Shown here: piece by piece, positions 41,027-49,578 of the stretch
How the letters are laid out: every line of letters begins with the position of its first letter
Position numbering within the stretch: position 1 is the stretch's first letter
Assembly: GCA_030683005.1 (NCBI GenBank)
Contig: JAUXMY010000042.1
Location: 186,001-250,000, forward strand
Reading direction: 5' to 3'
DNA length: 64,000 bases
Source of the DNA: Caulobacter sp.
GTDB taxonomy: Bacteria > Pseudomonadota > Alphaproteobacteria > Caulobacterales > Caulobacteraceae
The notes under the pieces: generated by a model
Databases searched by the model: none
The model's input: the letters and a program-made list of their open reading frames with translations, nothing else
Told to the model about the DNA's origin: nothing
Position numbers and translations under genes: made by a program

Positions 41027-43216
41027 CTACCCCGTCACCAGCGAGAAGTCCGCCACCCGGCCCATCGCGGCCTGGACCTGTTGCAGAAGCCGCAGGCGGT
41101 TGTCGCGTTCGGCAGCGACGTCGCTGTTGACCAGCACCCCGACGAAGAAGGCGTCCACCGGCGCGCGCAGGGCGGCCAGCGCCGTCATGGCGCCGGTGAA
41201 GTCCTCGGCGGCAAGCGCCGCGTCCAGCTTCGGCCCGAGCGCGGCGAGCGCATCGAACAGCGCGCCCTCCTCCGCCGGCGCGGCGACGCGCGAGGGCTCG
41301 CCGGTCGGCAACGGCCCCTTCTTCTCCTCGGCCTTGAGGATGTTGGCGGCCCGCTTGTAGCCCTGCAGCAGGTTGGTCCCGTCCTCGGTGGCGAGGAAGG
41401 TGGTCAGGGCCTCAACGCGCGAGACGATCCGCACGAGGTCGTCGTCGGCTTTCCCGTCGATGGGCGCGAACACGGCATCCACGAGATCGCCCCGCTTGCC
41501 CTGATCCTTCAGCGCGACCTTCAGGCGGTCGGCGAAGAAGTTTAGGAGGTCGCCGACAATTGCTGACGGCGCGGCGCTTTCGAAGCCGTCGCTCTCCCGG
41601 AACAAGCCCTTCGCTTGCGAGGACATCAGGTCTGCCGACGAGCCGATGCCGGTCGTGGCGATGCCGGTGTCTTCGAACTGCCAGCTTACCGAAAAGATGC
41701 GCCCGCGATTGTAGACGAGTCCGAAGAGCGAGTCGGCGAGTACGCCGGTCATCGGGACGCGCGCCTTGTTCTCAAGCACCGTCCGGATCACCCCCAGCGC
41801 CGCCCGTCGCAGCGCATACGGGTCCTTGCTCCCCGTAGGCTTCTCATCGATCGCGAAGAAGCCCACAAGCGTGTCCAGCTTGTCAGCCAGCGCCACGGCC
41901 ACGCTCAGCGGCGCGGTGGGGACGGCGTCGCCGGGGCCTTGCGGGCGATAGTGATCACGGATGGCGTCGGCGATCTCGGCGTCGAGACCGAATTCGCGCG
42001 CATAGTACCCGCCCATGATCCCCTGCAGCTCGGGGAACTCGCCGACCATCTGGCTGGCGAGGTCGGCCTTGGCCAGGCGCGCGGCCTCCGCGGCCTTGTC
42101 CGGATCGGCGCCGACCAGAGGCGCAATCTCGCGGGCCAGGGCGACGATGCGCTCCACCCGCTCGGCCATGGTGCCGAGCTTGGCGTGGAAGGTGACGCCG
42201 TTCAGCTTTTCCAGCCAGGGCTCGAAGCCGTCCTTGACGTCTTCCGACCAGAAGAACCGCGCATCGCTCAGCCGCGAGGACAGCACCTTGGCGTTGCCGA
42301 GCGCGATTTCCTTGCCGCCGTCGGCGGCCTGGATGTTGGCGACCACCAGAAAGTGCGGCGCCAGCCCGGCCTCGCCCGGCCTGCGGACGGCGAAATACTT
42401 CTGGTGCGTGCGCATCGAGGTGCGGATCACCTCGGGCGGCAGGTCGAGGAAGGCCGGGGCCATGTCGCCCAGGATCGGGGTCGGCCATTCGGCCAGGCCC
42501 GCGACTTCCTCCAGCAGGCCCTCGTCCTCGACCAGCTCCAGCCCGCGCGCGAAGCACAGGGTGCGGGCGCCCTCCAGGATGCGCGCCTTGCGCTCCTCGA
42601 CGTCGAGCACGACGAAGTGGCCCATCAGGGCGTCCTCGTACTCGGTGAAGTCCCGGGCCCGGAACACCCGCTTCTCGGCCATGAAACGGTGGCCTTCGCT
42701 GAGGTCGCCGGCGACGATGCCGTCGATGTTGAGCGGCACGATCTCGCGGTTGAACACGCAGAGGATCCGCTTCAGCGGCCGCACCCAGCGCAGCTTGCCG
42801 TGCCCCCAGGTCATCGACTTGGGCCAGGGGAAGGACCGCACGATCTGCTCGACCAGCTCGGCGATGATCTCGCTCGTCGGACGGCCGGTCTTCTGGATGA
42901 CCGCGAAATAGACGCCGTCCCGCTCGACCAGCTGCTCGCGGGTCAGGCCGGTCTTGCGCAGGAAGCCGTCCATGGCCTGGTCGGGCGCGCCGACCTTGGG
43001 GCCTTTCAGCTCGTCGTGCACGTCCGGCTGGGCGATGGGCAGGCCCTCGACCACCAGCGTCAGCCGGCGCGGGCCGGCGAAGGCCTTCAGGCCCTCGGAG
43101 ATAAGCCCGGCCTTGCCCAGCCCGTCGCGCGCCATGCGCTCCAGGTCACGCGCCGCATTGCCCTGCATGCGCGCGGGGATTTCTTCGGAGAACAGTTCGA
43201 GCAGCAGCTGGGGCAT
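41027..43216 (-). CDS. glyS: Glycyl-tRNA synthetase beta subunit
   Basis: The 729-residue beta subunit works with GlyQ in an alpha2-beta2 enzyme that charges tRNA-Gly. The start MPQLLLELFSEEIPARMQ is the family N-terminus; typical later parts are FFWSEDVKDGFEPWLEKLNG, the HD-like region with YYAREFGLDAEIADAI, and the C-terminal ALRAPVDAFFVGVLVNSDVA anticodon-binding domain. Length is about normal (690-730). Its ribosome site GGGAGAG lies at the edge of a hairpin repeat (43226-43250). It is separated from glyQ by a DUF559 gene, unlike the common directly adjoining glyQS pair. Confidence 0.97.
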   Translation of the reverse strand: MPQLLLELFSEEIPARMQGNAARDLERMARDGLGKAGLISEGLKAFAGPRRLTLVVEGLPIAQPDVHDELKGPKVGAPDQAMDGFLRKTGLTREQLVERDGVYFAVIQKTGRPTSEIIAELVEQIVRSFPWPKSMTWGHGKLRWVRPLKRILCVFNREIVPLNIDGIVAGDLSEGHRFMAEKRVFRARDFTEYEDALMGHFVVLDVEERKARILEGARTLCFARGLELVEDEGLLEEVAGLAEWPTPILGDMAPAFLDLPPEVIRTSMRTHQKYFAVRRPGEAGLAPHFLVVANIQAADGGKEIALGNAKVLSSRLSDARFFWSEDVKDGFEPWLEKLNGVTFHAKLGTMAERVERIVALAREIAPLVGADPDKAAEAARLAKADLASQMVGEFPELQGIMGGYYAREFGLDAEIADAIRDHYRPQGPGDAVPTAPLSVAVALADKLDTLVGFFAIDEKPTGSKDPYALRRAALGVIRTVLENKARVPMTGVLADSLFGLVYNRGRIFSVSWQFEDTGIATTGIGSSADLMSSQAKGLFRESDGFESAAPSAIVGDLLNFFADRLKVALKDQGKRGDLVDAVFAPIDGKADDDLVRIVSRVEALTTFLATEDGTNLLQGYKRAANILKAEEKKGPLPTGEPSRVAAPAEEGALFDALAALGPKLDAALAAEDFTGAMTALAALRAPVDAFFVGVLVNSDVAAERDNRLRLLQQVQAAMGRVADFSLVTG

Positions 43217-43218
43217 CT

Positions 43219-43731
43219 TTACTCTCCCTTCCTCCTCAATGGAGGAAGGGCCGGGGATGGTGGTGTATCCACTGACAGGGAAGGCGAAGCGCTGGTGGGC
43301 GCCGCCCTCTTCCCGGTGCGACCGAGAATGATCTGGCCAATCCGCTCGGCCACATCGAACGGACGACCGTAAGCGAGGTCGTCACGGATGCGGATCACGC
43401 GATAGCCTTGCGACTCGAGCCACGCGTCACGTTCGGCGTCTTTGAGCTGTGCCTCGGGCAGGTCGTGACGGCGGCCATCGACCTCGATCACCAGCGATGC
43501 GCCGTGATGGGCGAAGTCGGCGATGTAGCGTCCGATCGGAGCCTGACGCCGGATGCCCAGATCGAGCTTGCGCAGCGCTTCCCACAGCTTCTTCTCGCTG
43601 AGGGGCATCGCCTTTCGCAGACGGCGCGCACGTTTCGTAGCGCCGGGCGCATGATGATCGTGGTCGAATGGCGACGACGGTTCGGAGACGCCGGCGCCAT
43701 ACGGCGCCCCACGCCCAAACGCAGCGGCCAC
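43219..43731 (-). CDS. DUF559 endonuclease-like protein
   Basis: The 170-residue product carries a DUF559 domain, a small nuclease fold related to Vsr/PD-(D/E)XK endonucleases: RARRLRKAMPLSEKKLWEAL, then IGRYIADFAHHGASLVIEVD with the acidic site and DAWLESQGYRVIRIRDD. The last residues (TPPSPALPPLRRKGE) are encoded by the hairpin repeat at 43226-43250. I chose GTG 43731, because GGAGGG from the other repeat copy lies ten bases upstream; an open frame continues to 43845 but that part reads through the repeat and the end of glyQ. The start is uncertain. The gene lies between glyQ and glyS. Confidence 0.75.
   Translation of the reverse strand: MAAAFGRGAPYGAGVSEPSSPFDHDHHAPGATKRARRLRKAMPLSEKKLWEALRKLDLGIRRQAPIGRYIADFAHHGASLVIEVDGRRHDLPEAQLKDAERDAWLESQGYRVIRIRDDLAYGRPFDVAERIGQIILGRTGKRAAPTSASPSLSVDTPPSPALPPLRRKGE
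43226..43262. repeat. Hairpin repeat, left flank of DUF559 gene
   Basis: Arms CCCTTCCTCC and GGAGGAAGGG around TCAAT, then GCCGGGGATGGTGGTG. It is inverted relative to the copy at 43729-43766, so the pair brackets the DUF559 reading frame. It also provides the C-terminal codons of DUF559 and the GGGAGAG site of glyS. Confidence 0.85.
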
Positions 43732-43766
43732 ACCACCACCCAACCCTCCTCCATCGAGGAGGAGGG
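43729..43766. repeat. Hairpin repeat, right flank of DUF559 gene
   Basis: CACCACCACCCAA followed by the stem CCCTCCTCC/GGAGGAGGG around ATCGA. It matches the copy at 40981-41016 over more than 30 bp and is inverted relative to the left flank. It lies between the DUF559 start and the glyQ stop. Confidence 0.85.
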
Positions 43767-43799
43767 CTTTGGGGAGTTGATCCACCGAGGCTACGGCCC

Positions 43800-44708
43800 T
43801 CACGCCGCGTTCCTCCCCTGTTGATCCACCCAGGCCTGGGCGCACAGTTTGCAGAGGTCGCGGATGCGGCCGATGTAGCTGGCGCGTTCGGCGACCGCGA
43901 TGGCGCCGCGGGCGTTCATCAGGTTGAACAGGTGGCTGGCCTTCAGCACCATGTCGTAGGCGGGCAGCACCAGATGGTCGCCCTGGTAGCTGCGATCCAG
44001 CATCAGCGGCACCTGCCGCTCCATGTCCTCGAACTGACCCTTGAGCACGGCCACGTCATAGCCGTGGAAGTTGGCCTCGGAATGCTGGCGCTCGTTGTCG
44101 AGGAAGACGTCGCCGTAGGTCAGCGCGCCCAGCGGGCTGTCGGGGTCGTTGTAGGGCAGGTCATAGACGTTATCGACGCCGAACACGTACATCGCCAGCC
44201 GCTCGAGGCCGTAGGTCAGTTCCCCGGCCACCGGGAAGACGTCCAGGCCGCCGACCTGCTGGAAGTAGGTGTACTGCGACACCTCCATGCCGTCGCACCA
44301 GACCTCCCAGCCCAGACCCCAGGCCCCGACGGTCGGGTTCTCCCAGTCGTCCTCGACGAAGCGGATGTCGTGCAGGCGCAGGTCCAGGCCGATGGCCTCG
44401 AGGGAGCCGAGGTAGAGATCCTGCATGTCGGCCGGGTTCGGCTTCAGGATCACCTGGTACTGGTAGTAGTGCTGGAGGCGGTTGGGGTTCTCGCCGTAGC
44501 GGCCGTCGCCCGGCCGGCGCGAGGGCTGAACGTAGGCGGCGTTCCACGGCTTGGGGCCGAGCGCGCGCAGAACCGTCGCCGGATGGAGCGTTCCCGCCCC
44601 CACCTGCTCGTCATGGGGCTGCAGAATCAGGCAGCCGCGGTCGCCCCAGTACTGGTTCAACCTCATGATAAGGGCCTGAAAAGACCGGGGTTTGGCGTCG
44701 GAGGACAT
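43800..44708 (-). CDS. glyQ: Glycyl-tRNA synthetase alpha subunit
   Basis: The 302-residue alpha subunit holds the class II catalytic core of the alpha2-beta2 glycyl-tRNA synthetase. Family segments are clear: [20 protein letters not shown] at the start, motif 2-like [20 protein letters not shown], and [20 protein letters not shown] with motif 3. The length is normal. It begins just after a strong terminator (44727-44758), so it has its own promoter, and it leads a minus-strand group glyQ, DUF559, glyS, ppdK. Confidence 0.97.
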   Translation of the reverse strand: MSSDAKPRSFQALIMRLNQYWGDRGCLILQPHDEQVGAGTLHPATVLRALGPKPWNAAYVQPSRRPGDGRYGENPNRLQHYYQYQVILKPNPADMQDLYLGSLEAIGLDLRLHDIRFVEDDWENPTVGAWGLGWEVWCDGMEVSQYTYFQQVGGLDVFPVAGELTYGLERLAMYVFGVDNVYDLPYNDPDSPLGALTYGDVFLDNERQHSEANFHGYDVAVLKGQFEDMERQVPLMLDRSYQGDHLVLPAYDMVLKASHLFNLMNARGAIAVAERASYIGRIRDLCKLCAQAWVDQQGRNAA

Positions 44709-44726
44709 CGCTCTCTTCGCGGTCGC

Positions 44727-44758
44727 AAAAAAGTCGGCGGACCATAGGGCCCGCCGAC
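44727..44758 (-). terminator. Rho-independent terminator before glyQ
   Basis: On the minus strand the 8-bp stem GTCGGCGG/CCGCCGAC with a 10-base loop is followed by TTTTTT. It lies 38 bp after the stop of the fasciclin gene at 44797-45411 and 18 bp before the glyQ start, so it separates the two transcription units. Confidence 0.93.
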
Positions 44759-44796
44759 TGTCGCTTCAAGCGATGAAAGCCCTTGCGGGCCGCGAC

Positions 44797-45411
44797 CTAG
44801 GGCGCGGTCGGCGCGCCTTCGGCCGTCACGTCCATCGCCGGTTCGGCCATGGCGGCGGCGGCCCCCTCGGGGGTCAGGACCGCGTCAACGACGAACAGAA
44901 CGCCGCTGGTGGTCTTCACGTCCGCGACCAGGATGTTGGCGGTGTTGGCCTTCAGGCCCTCGCCGCTGCCGTCCAGCACCAGGCCCGAGCCGGCCACGGT
45001 GTTCACCGGCCCTTTGGCGCCGGCCAGCTTGTCGGATTCGATGGGGGTGTTGATCAGGTGATAGACCAGCAGACCCTGCAGCGCCGCCGGGTCCTTCATC
45101 AGCCGGTCCAGCTCGCCAGCCGGCAGCGCGGCGAAGGCGGTGTCGGTCGGGGCGAAGACGGTGACCGTCTTCTGCGCCTTGATCAGCCCCGTCAGGTTGG
45201 TGCGGTCGAAGGCCTTGAGCAGGGTCTTGAACTGGCCCGACGCCTTGAGCGTCTCGATGGTGTCGCCGCTGGCGACGACCGTTATCGAAGGGGCCGCGAC
45301 AGGCGCGGCGACGGGCGCGACCGTTGCGGCCTCGGGCGCAGTCTGGGCCAGCGCGGGAGCCGCGACACAGGCCGCGAGGGTCAGGGCGACGGCGAAACGC
45401 ATAACAGTCAT
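44797..45411 (-). CDS. Exported fasciclin (FAS1) domain protein 2
   Basis: The 204-residue protein has a Sec signal (FAVALTLAACVAAPALAQ) and an Ala/Val/Pro spacer, then one FAS1 domain. Its H1 region is VFAPTDTAFAALPAGEL and its second conserved region is ILVADVKTTSGVLFVVDAVL. FAS1 domains mediate cell-surface adhesion or protein contacts. The domain is close to that of the upstream gene at 45619-46398, which has longer low-complexity ends. An ATG at 45411 with AAGGA upstream is preferred over ATG 45402. A strong hairpin sits 26 bp before the start. Confidence 0.9.
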   Translation of the reverse strand: MTVMRFAVALTLAACVAAPALAQTAPEAATVAPVAAPVAAPSITVVASGDTIETLKASGQFKTLLKAFDRTNLTGLIKAQKTVTVFAPTDTAFAALPAGELDRLMKDPAALQGLLVYHLINTPIESDKLAGAKGPVNTVAGSGLVLDGSGEGLKANTANILVADVKTTSGVLFVVDAVLTPEGAAAAMAEPAMDVTAEGAPTAP

Positions 45412-45436
45412 CAAAAGGTCCTTCTGGAGTCACGAA

Positions 45437-45462
45437 CCGGGCCCGCCGATGAGCGGGCCCGG
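45437..45462 (-). promoter_or_regulatory. Strong hairpin just upstream of fasciclin gene 2
   Basis: A perfect 10-bp stem CCGGGCCCGC/GCGGGCCCGG with a 6-base loop ends 26 bp before the start codon at 45411, in the probable 5' leader. It has no T-run. It could be an mRNA-stabilising or translation-affecting structure, or part of the terminator region after the upstream gene. Confidence 0.45.
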
Positions 45463-45559
45463 GTGCGAGGCGTTTAGGTAGTGGCCGGGAAATACGGCTC
45501 CCGTTTGACCGGCGCGGGGACTTTGCAGGGCAAGAGTCAAACGACCGTTAGCAATCAAA

Positions 45560-45591
45560 CCGGCGCCCCCGCCAGAGGGCGGAGGCGCCGG
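45560..45591 (-). terminator. Terminator-like hairpin after fasciclin gene 1
   Basis: A 14-bp inverted repeat with one mismatch (CCGGCGCCCCCGCC/GGCGGAGGCGCCGG) lies 28 bp after the stop of the gene at 45619-46398. On the minus strand it is followed by GTTTGATTG, a weak T-rich stretch. Confidence 0.65.
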
Positions 45592-45618
45592 CGATGCGAT
45601 TGCCCGATTTCCGGACGA

Positions 45619-46398
45619 TCAGCTCTGCGGCTTGGGCGAGGGTGTCGCCGGATCGGGCGGGGCGTCGCCCGGCAGGATCCTCGACGGCTTGAGCGGATCG
45701 AGCTTTTCGGCCGGCCGCGGCGTCGCCGGAGCGGTCGCCGCCGCGTCAGTGGTGACGCCGGTCGTTGCTGTGGCCGCGACGGATGGCGCGGTCTGCGGCG
45801 TCAGCACCTTGTCGACCACATGGATCACGCCGTTTGTCGGCCGCACATCGGCCTGGACGATGGTGGCGGTATTGGCCATCAGCCTCTCGCCGCTGCCGTC
45901 AACGATGACCTCGCTGCCGGCCACGGTGCCGACGCCGCCCTTGGCGCCCTTGATCTTGCTGGAATCCACGCTGGCGTTGACCACATGATAGGTCAGCAGC
46001 TTCTGCAGCGCCGCAGGATCCTTCATCAGCCGGTCCAATTCGCCGGCCGGCAGGGCCGCGAAGGCCGCGTCGGTGGGGGCGAAGACCGTCAGGTTGCTGT
46101 TGGTCTTCAACACGCCGGTCATGTTGGCCGCCTCGAGCGCCTTGACCAGCGTCTTGAACTGACCATTGGCCCTGAGAGTCTCGACGATATCCCCGCGGGC
46201 CGTCAGGGCCGGCGTCGCGGCGGCCGCCGCCGTGTCCGGGGCCGGGACGGTGGTCGTCGGTACCGCCGGGGTGACGGCCGGCGGGGTCGCCACGGGCGGC
46301 GAGGTTTCGGTCGGCAGGGTTGGCGGCGTCTGCGCCTGGGCGGCGCCGGCAAGCAAGGCAGCCGCGGCGGCCGCGCCCAGAAGGCGGGTCATGGTCAT
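45619..46398 (-). CDS. Exported fasciclin (FAS1) domain protein 1
   Basis: The 259-residue protein has a Sec signal (LLGAAAAAALLAGAAQAQ), a Pro/Thr-rich spacer of about 40 residues, one FAS1 domain (TVFAPTDAAFAALPAGELDR; IVQADVRPTNGVIHVVDKVL), and a Pro/Thr/Ala-rich tail of about 60 residues (ending DPATPSPKPQS). The spacer and tail look like flexible extracellular or periplasmic linkers. It is close to the next gene (44797-45411); the shared ALPAGELDRLMKDPAALQ is exact, so the pair is a duplication. Role: surface adhesion or matrix contact by family, unproven here. Confidence 0.9.
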   Translation of the reverse strand: MTMTRLLGAAAAAALLAGAAQAQTPPTLPTETSPPVATPPAVTPAVPTTTVPAPDTAAAAATPALTARGDIVETLRANGQFKTLVKALEAANMTGVLKTNSNLTVFAPTDAAFAALPAGELDRLMKDPAALQKLLTYHVVNASVDSSKIKGAKGGVGTVAGSEVIVDGSGERLMANTATIVQADVRPTNGVIHVVDKVLTPQTAPSVAATATTGVTTDAAATAPATPRPAEKLDPLKPSRILPGDAPPDPATPSPKPQS

Positions 46399-46431
46399 GA
46401 GCTTGTCCTCTTCGGTCAGGTTCGCACAGGC

Positions 46432-46788
46432 CTAGTTGCCCGCGGGCGCGGTCCGCTTGCCGCCGTTGGAAATTGGCGCGCCGTAGCGGGCGCGATTTTC
46501 GGCGGTGTCCGGAATGGGGCCGTTAGTGACGACATTGGCGTCGCCGGGCTTCAGCATGGCGGCCTGCTCGGGCGACACCGAATCCCGGCGCACCACCATC
46601 GTCCCGGTAGCGGGATCAAAGGTCATGGCCGAGGCCGGCGTGCCCGACTGGTCAGCGGCCGGGGCGGGTTGCGTCGCCGCGGCCGGCATGTCGGCGGGAT
46701 TGTGCATCGTGGCGGGATCCTGGGCCAGCGCCGGTCCGGCGATGAACGCCGTCACGGCCGCCGCGGCGAGCAGGCGAATGGGGGTCAT
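46432..46788 (-). CDS. Small exported protein of unknown function
   Basis: From ATG 46788 the product is a 118-residue secreted protein with a Sec signal (TPIRLLAAAAVTAFIAGPAL) and a Pro/Ala-rich middle. A C-terminal part with TFDPATGTMVVRRDSVSPEQ looks structured; I do not recognise it. It starts the fasciclin group: 33 bp separate its stop from the next start, and all three genes read in the same direction. A TTG at 46797 is an alternative start, closer to GGAGG. Confidence 0.6.
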   Translation of the reverse strand: MTPIRLLAAAAVTAFIAGPALAQDPATMHNPADMPAAATQPAPAADQSGTPASAMTFDPATGTMVVRRDSVSPEQAAMLKPGDANVVTNGPIPDTAENRARYGAPISNGGKRTAPAGN

Positions 46789-46842
46789 GGCTTTCAAATT
46801 CCTCCGTGGTGACGCATCCGCGTCAGCCCCCGACCCGGCTAA

Positions 46843-47862
<1,020 letters not shown>

Positions 47863-47893
47863 CCAACATCATCGGGACAAGGGGATAGCGACG

Positions 47894-49432
47894 ATGAAAT
47901 CAACACTTCTCGGACGGCTGGCGGCATTGACCGCCGTCGCCGTACTCGCCGGAGCGCCGATGGCGGCTCCCGCATTCGCCCAGGAGGCTGCGCCTCCCGC
48001 CGTCGAAGCGACCGTCGCGGCCCCGGCCGAGGCGGCGCCGGCTCCGGCGCCCGAAGCCGCCGCTCCGGCGGCCGCCGAGGCGCCGACCATCGAGACCTCG
48101 ATGAACAAGGCCGACAACGCCTGGATGATGCTCTCGGCGCTGCTGGTGCTGCTGATGATCATCCCGGGCCTGGCCCTCTTCTACGGCGGCCTGGTCCGCC
48201 AGAAGAACATGCTGTCCATGCTGATGCAGGTCTCCACGGTCACCGTGGTGGGCATGATCACCTGGGCGCTGTGGGGCTACAGCCTGGCCTTCACCGACGG
48301 CGGCACGGCCGACCTGTTCGTGGGCGGCCTCGACAAGATGTTCCTCAAGGGCGTGGACACGTCCTCGGAAGTCGGAACCTTCTCGGTCGGAACCAACGTC
48401 CCGGAATTCACCTTCCTGGCCTTCCAGATGACCTTCGCCTGCATCACCGCGGCCCTGGTCCTGGGCGGTCTCGCCGAGCGTCTGAAGTTCAGCGCCACCG
48501 TGATGTTCGCGGTCCTGTGGCCGATCCTGGTCTACTACCCGATGGCCCACATGGTCTGGTGGTGGGCGGGTCCCGACAGCGTGGCCCTGAACCCGGAAGC
48601 CCCGATCCAGTCGGGTCTGCTGTGGAGCTGGGGCGCGCTCGACTTCGCCGGGGGCACCGTGGTCCACATCAACGCCGGTATCGCCGCCCTCGCCGGCGCC
48701 CTGATCCTCGGCAAGCGTTCGGGCTACCAGAAAGAGCCGATGCCTCCGCACAGCCTGACGCTGACCCTCGTCGGCGCCGGCCTCCTGTGGGTGGGCTGGT
48801 TCGGCTTCAACGCCGGCTCCAACATGGAAGCCAACAGCTACGCCTCGCTGGCCATGGTGAACACCTTCCTGGCAACCGCCGCCGCCGGCTTCTCCTGGAT
48901 GGTCGTGGAATGGGTGACGCGCAAGAAGGCCTCCATGCTCGGCCTCGCCTCGGGCATCGTCGCCGGTCTCGTGGCCGTCACGCCGGCCGCCGGCTTCGCC
49001 GGACCGATGGGTGCCATCATCCTGGGCCTCATCGTCAGCCCGATCTGCGTGGTCTTCTGCTCGGCTATCAAGAACGCGCTGAAGTACGATGACAGCCTCG
49101 ACGCCTTCGGCATCCACGCCATCGGCGGCATCGTCGGCGCCATCGCCACCGGCCTGCTGGTCAACCCCGAATGGGGCGGCGCTGGCGTCGTCGACTACAC
49201 CACCTGCGCGGCCGATGGCGACATCACGACCTGCGATAACGGCGTCTACGTCATGGCCACCCAGGTCATGGCCCAGGTCAAGGCCGTGGCCTTCACCGTC
49301 GTCTGGTCGGGCGTCCTGTCCTCGCTGGTCTTCTTCATCATCAAGTACACGGTCGGCCTGCGGGTCAGCCCGGAGACGGAAGAAGAAGGTCTGGACATCA
49401 CCGAGCACGGTGAACGCGCCTACCACGCCTGA
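47894..49432 (+). CDS. amtB: Ammonium transporter
   Basis: The 512-residue protein has a Sec signal and an Ala/Pro/Glu-rich linker of about 45 residues. The AmtB channel follows from about residue 70 (NAWMMLSALLVLLMIIPGLA), with eleven hydrophobic segments. It keeps the conserved DFAGGTVVHINAGIAALAGA and HSLTLTLVGAGLLWVGWFGF, and the pore histidines fall in these segments. It imports NH4+/NH3 and is gated by the P-II protein encoded just upstream. The long acidic-free N-terminal linker is longer than in E. coli AmtB. A terminator follows at 49458. Confidence 0.95.
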   Translation: MKSTLLGRLAALTAVAVLAGAPMAAPAFAQEAAPPAVEATVAAPAEAAPAPAPEAAAPAAAEAPTIETSMNKADNAWMMLSALLVLLMIIPGLALFYGGLVRQKNMLSMLMQVSTVTVVGMITWALWGYSLAFTDGGTADLFVGGLDKMFLKGVDTSSEVGTFSVGTNVPEFTFLAFQMTFACITAALVLGGLAERLKFSATVMFAVLWPILVYYPMAHMVWWWAGPDSVALNPEAPIQSGLLWSWGALDFAGGTVVHINAGIAALAGALILGKRSGYQKEPMPPHSLTLTLVGAGLLWVGWFGFNAGSNMEANSYASLAMVNTFLATAAAGFSWMVVEWVTRKKASMLGLASGIVAGLVAVTPAAGFAGPMGAIILGLIVSPICVVFCSAIKNALKYDDSLDAFGIHAIGGIVGAIATGLLVNPEWGGAGVVDYTTCAADGDITTCDNGVYVMATQVMAQVKAVAFTVVWSGVLSSLVFFIIKYTVGLRVSPETEEEGLDITEHGERAYHA

Positions 49433-49457
49433 TTGATACCTGAAGCAAGCGTACCGG

Positions 49458-49487
49458 GGGCGCGGATCCGAAAGGGTCCGCGCCCTT
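49458..49487 (+). terminator. Terminator after amtB
   Basis: A 12-bp stem GGGCGCGGATCC/GGGTCCGCGCCC with a GAAA loop and one G-U pair lies 25 bp beyond the amtB stop, followed by TTGGCTCTT. A two-hairpin repeat follows 14 bp later. Confidence 0.75.
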
Positions 49488-49500
49488 GGCTCTTGGGGCC

Positions 49501-49577
49501 GGTGACATGCACTTCAGTGCGTGTCCCCATCCACCCAAAGCGGCAGGGGACACGTGCCCAAGACGGTACATGTCCCC
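49501..49577. repeat. 77-bp two-hairpin repeat, copy 2
   Basis: It has the same length and two-hairpin layout as the copy at 177-253, differing by eye at 9 of 77 positions, six of them in the linker between the hairpins. The first arm here is GGTGACATGCAC, so its outermost pairing is weakened by one base. It again lies between convergent genes, here amtB and ispE, immediately beyond the ispE stop at 49579. Confidence 0.75.
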
Positions 49578-49578
49578 G

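Noticed and set aside
43732..43845. An N-terminal extension of the DUF559 protein starting at 43845
   Set aside because: The added residues are read from the end of glyQ and from the hairpin repeat; DUF559 proteins have no such part, so a later start was chosen.
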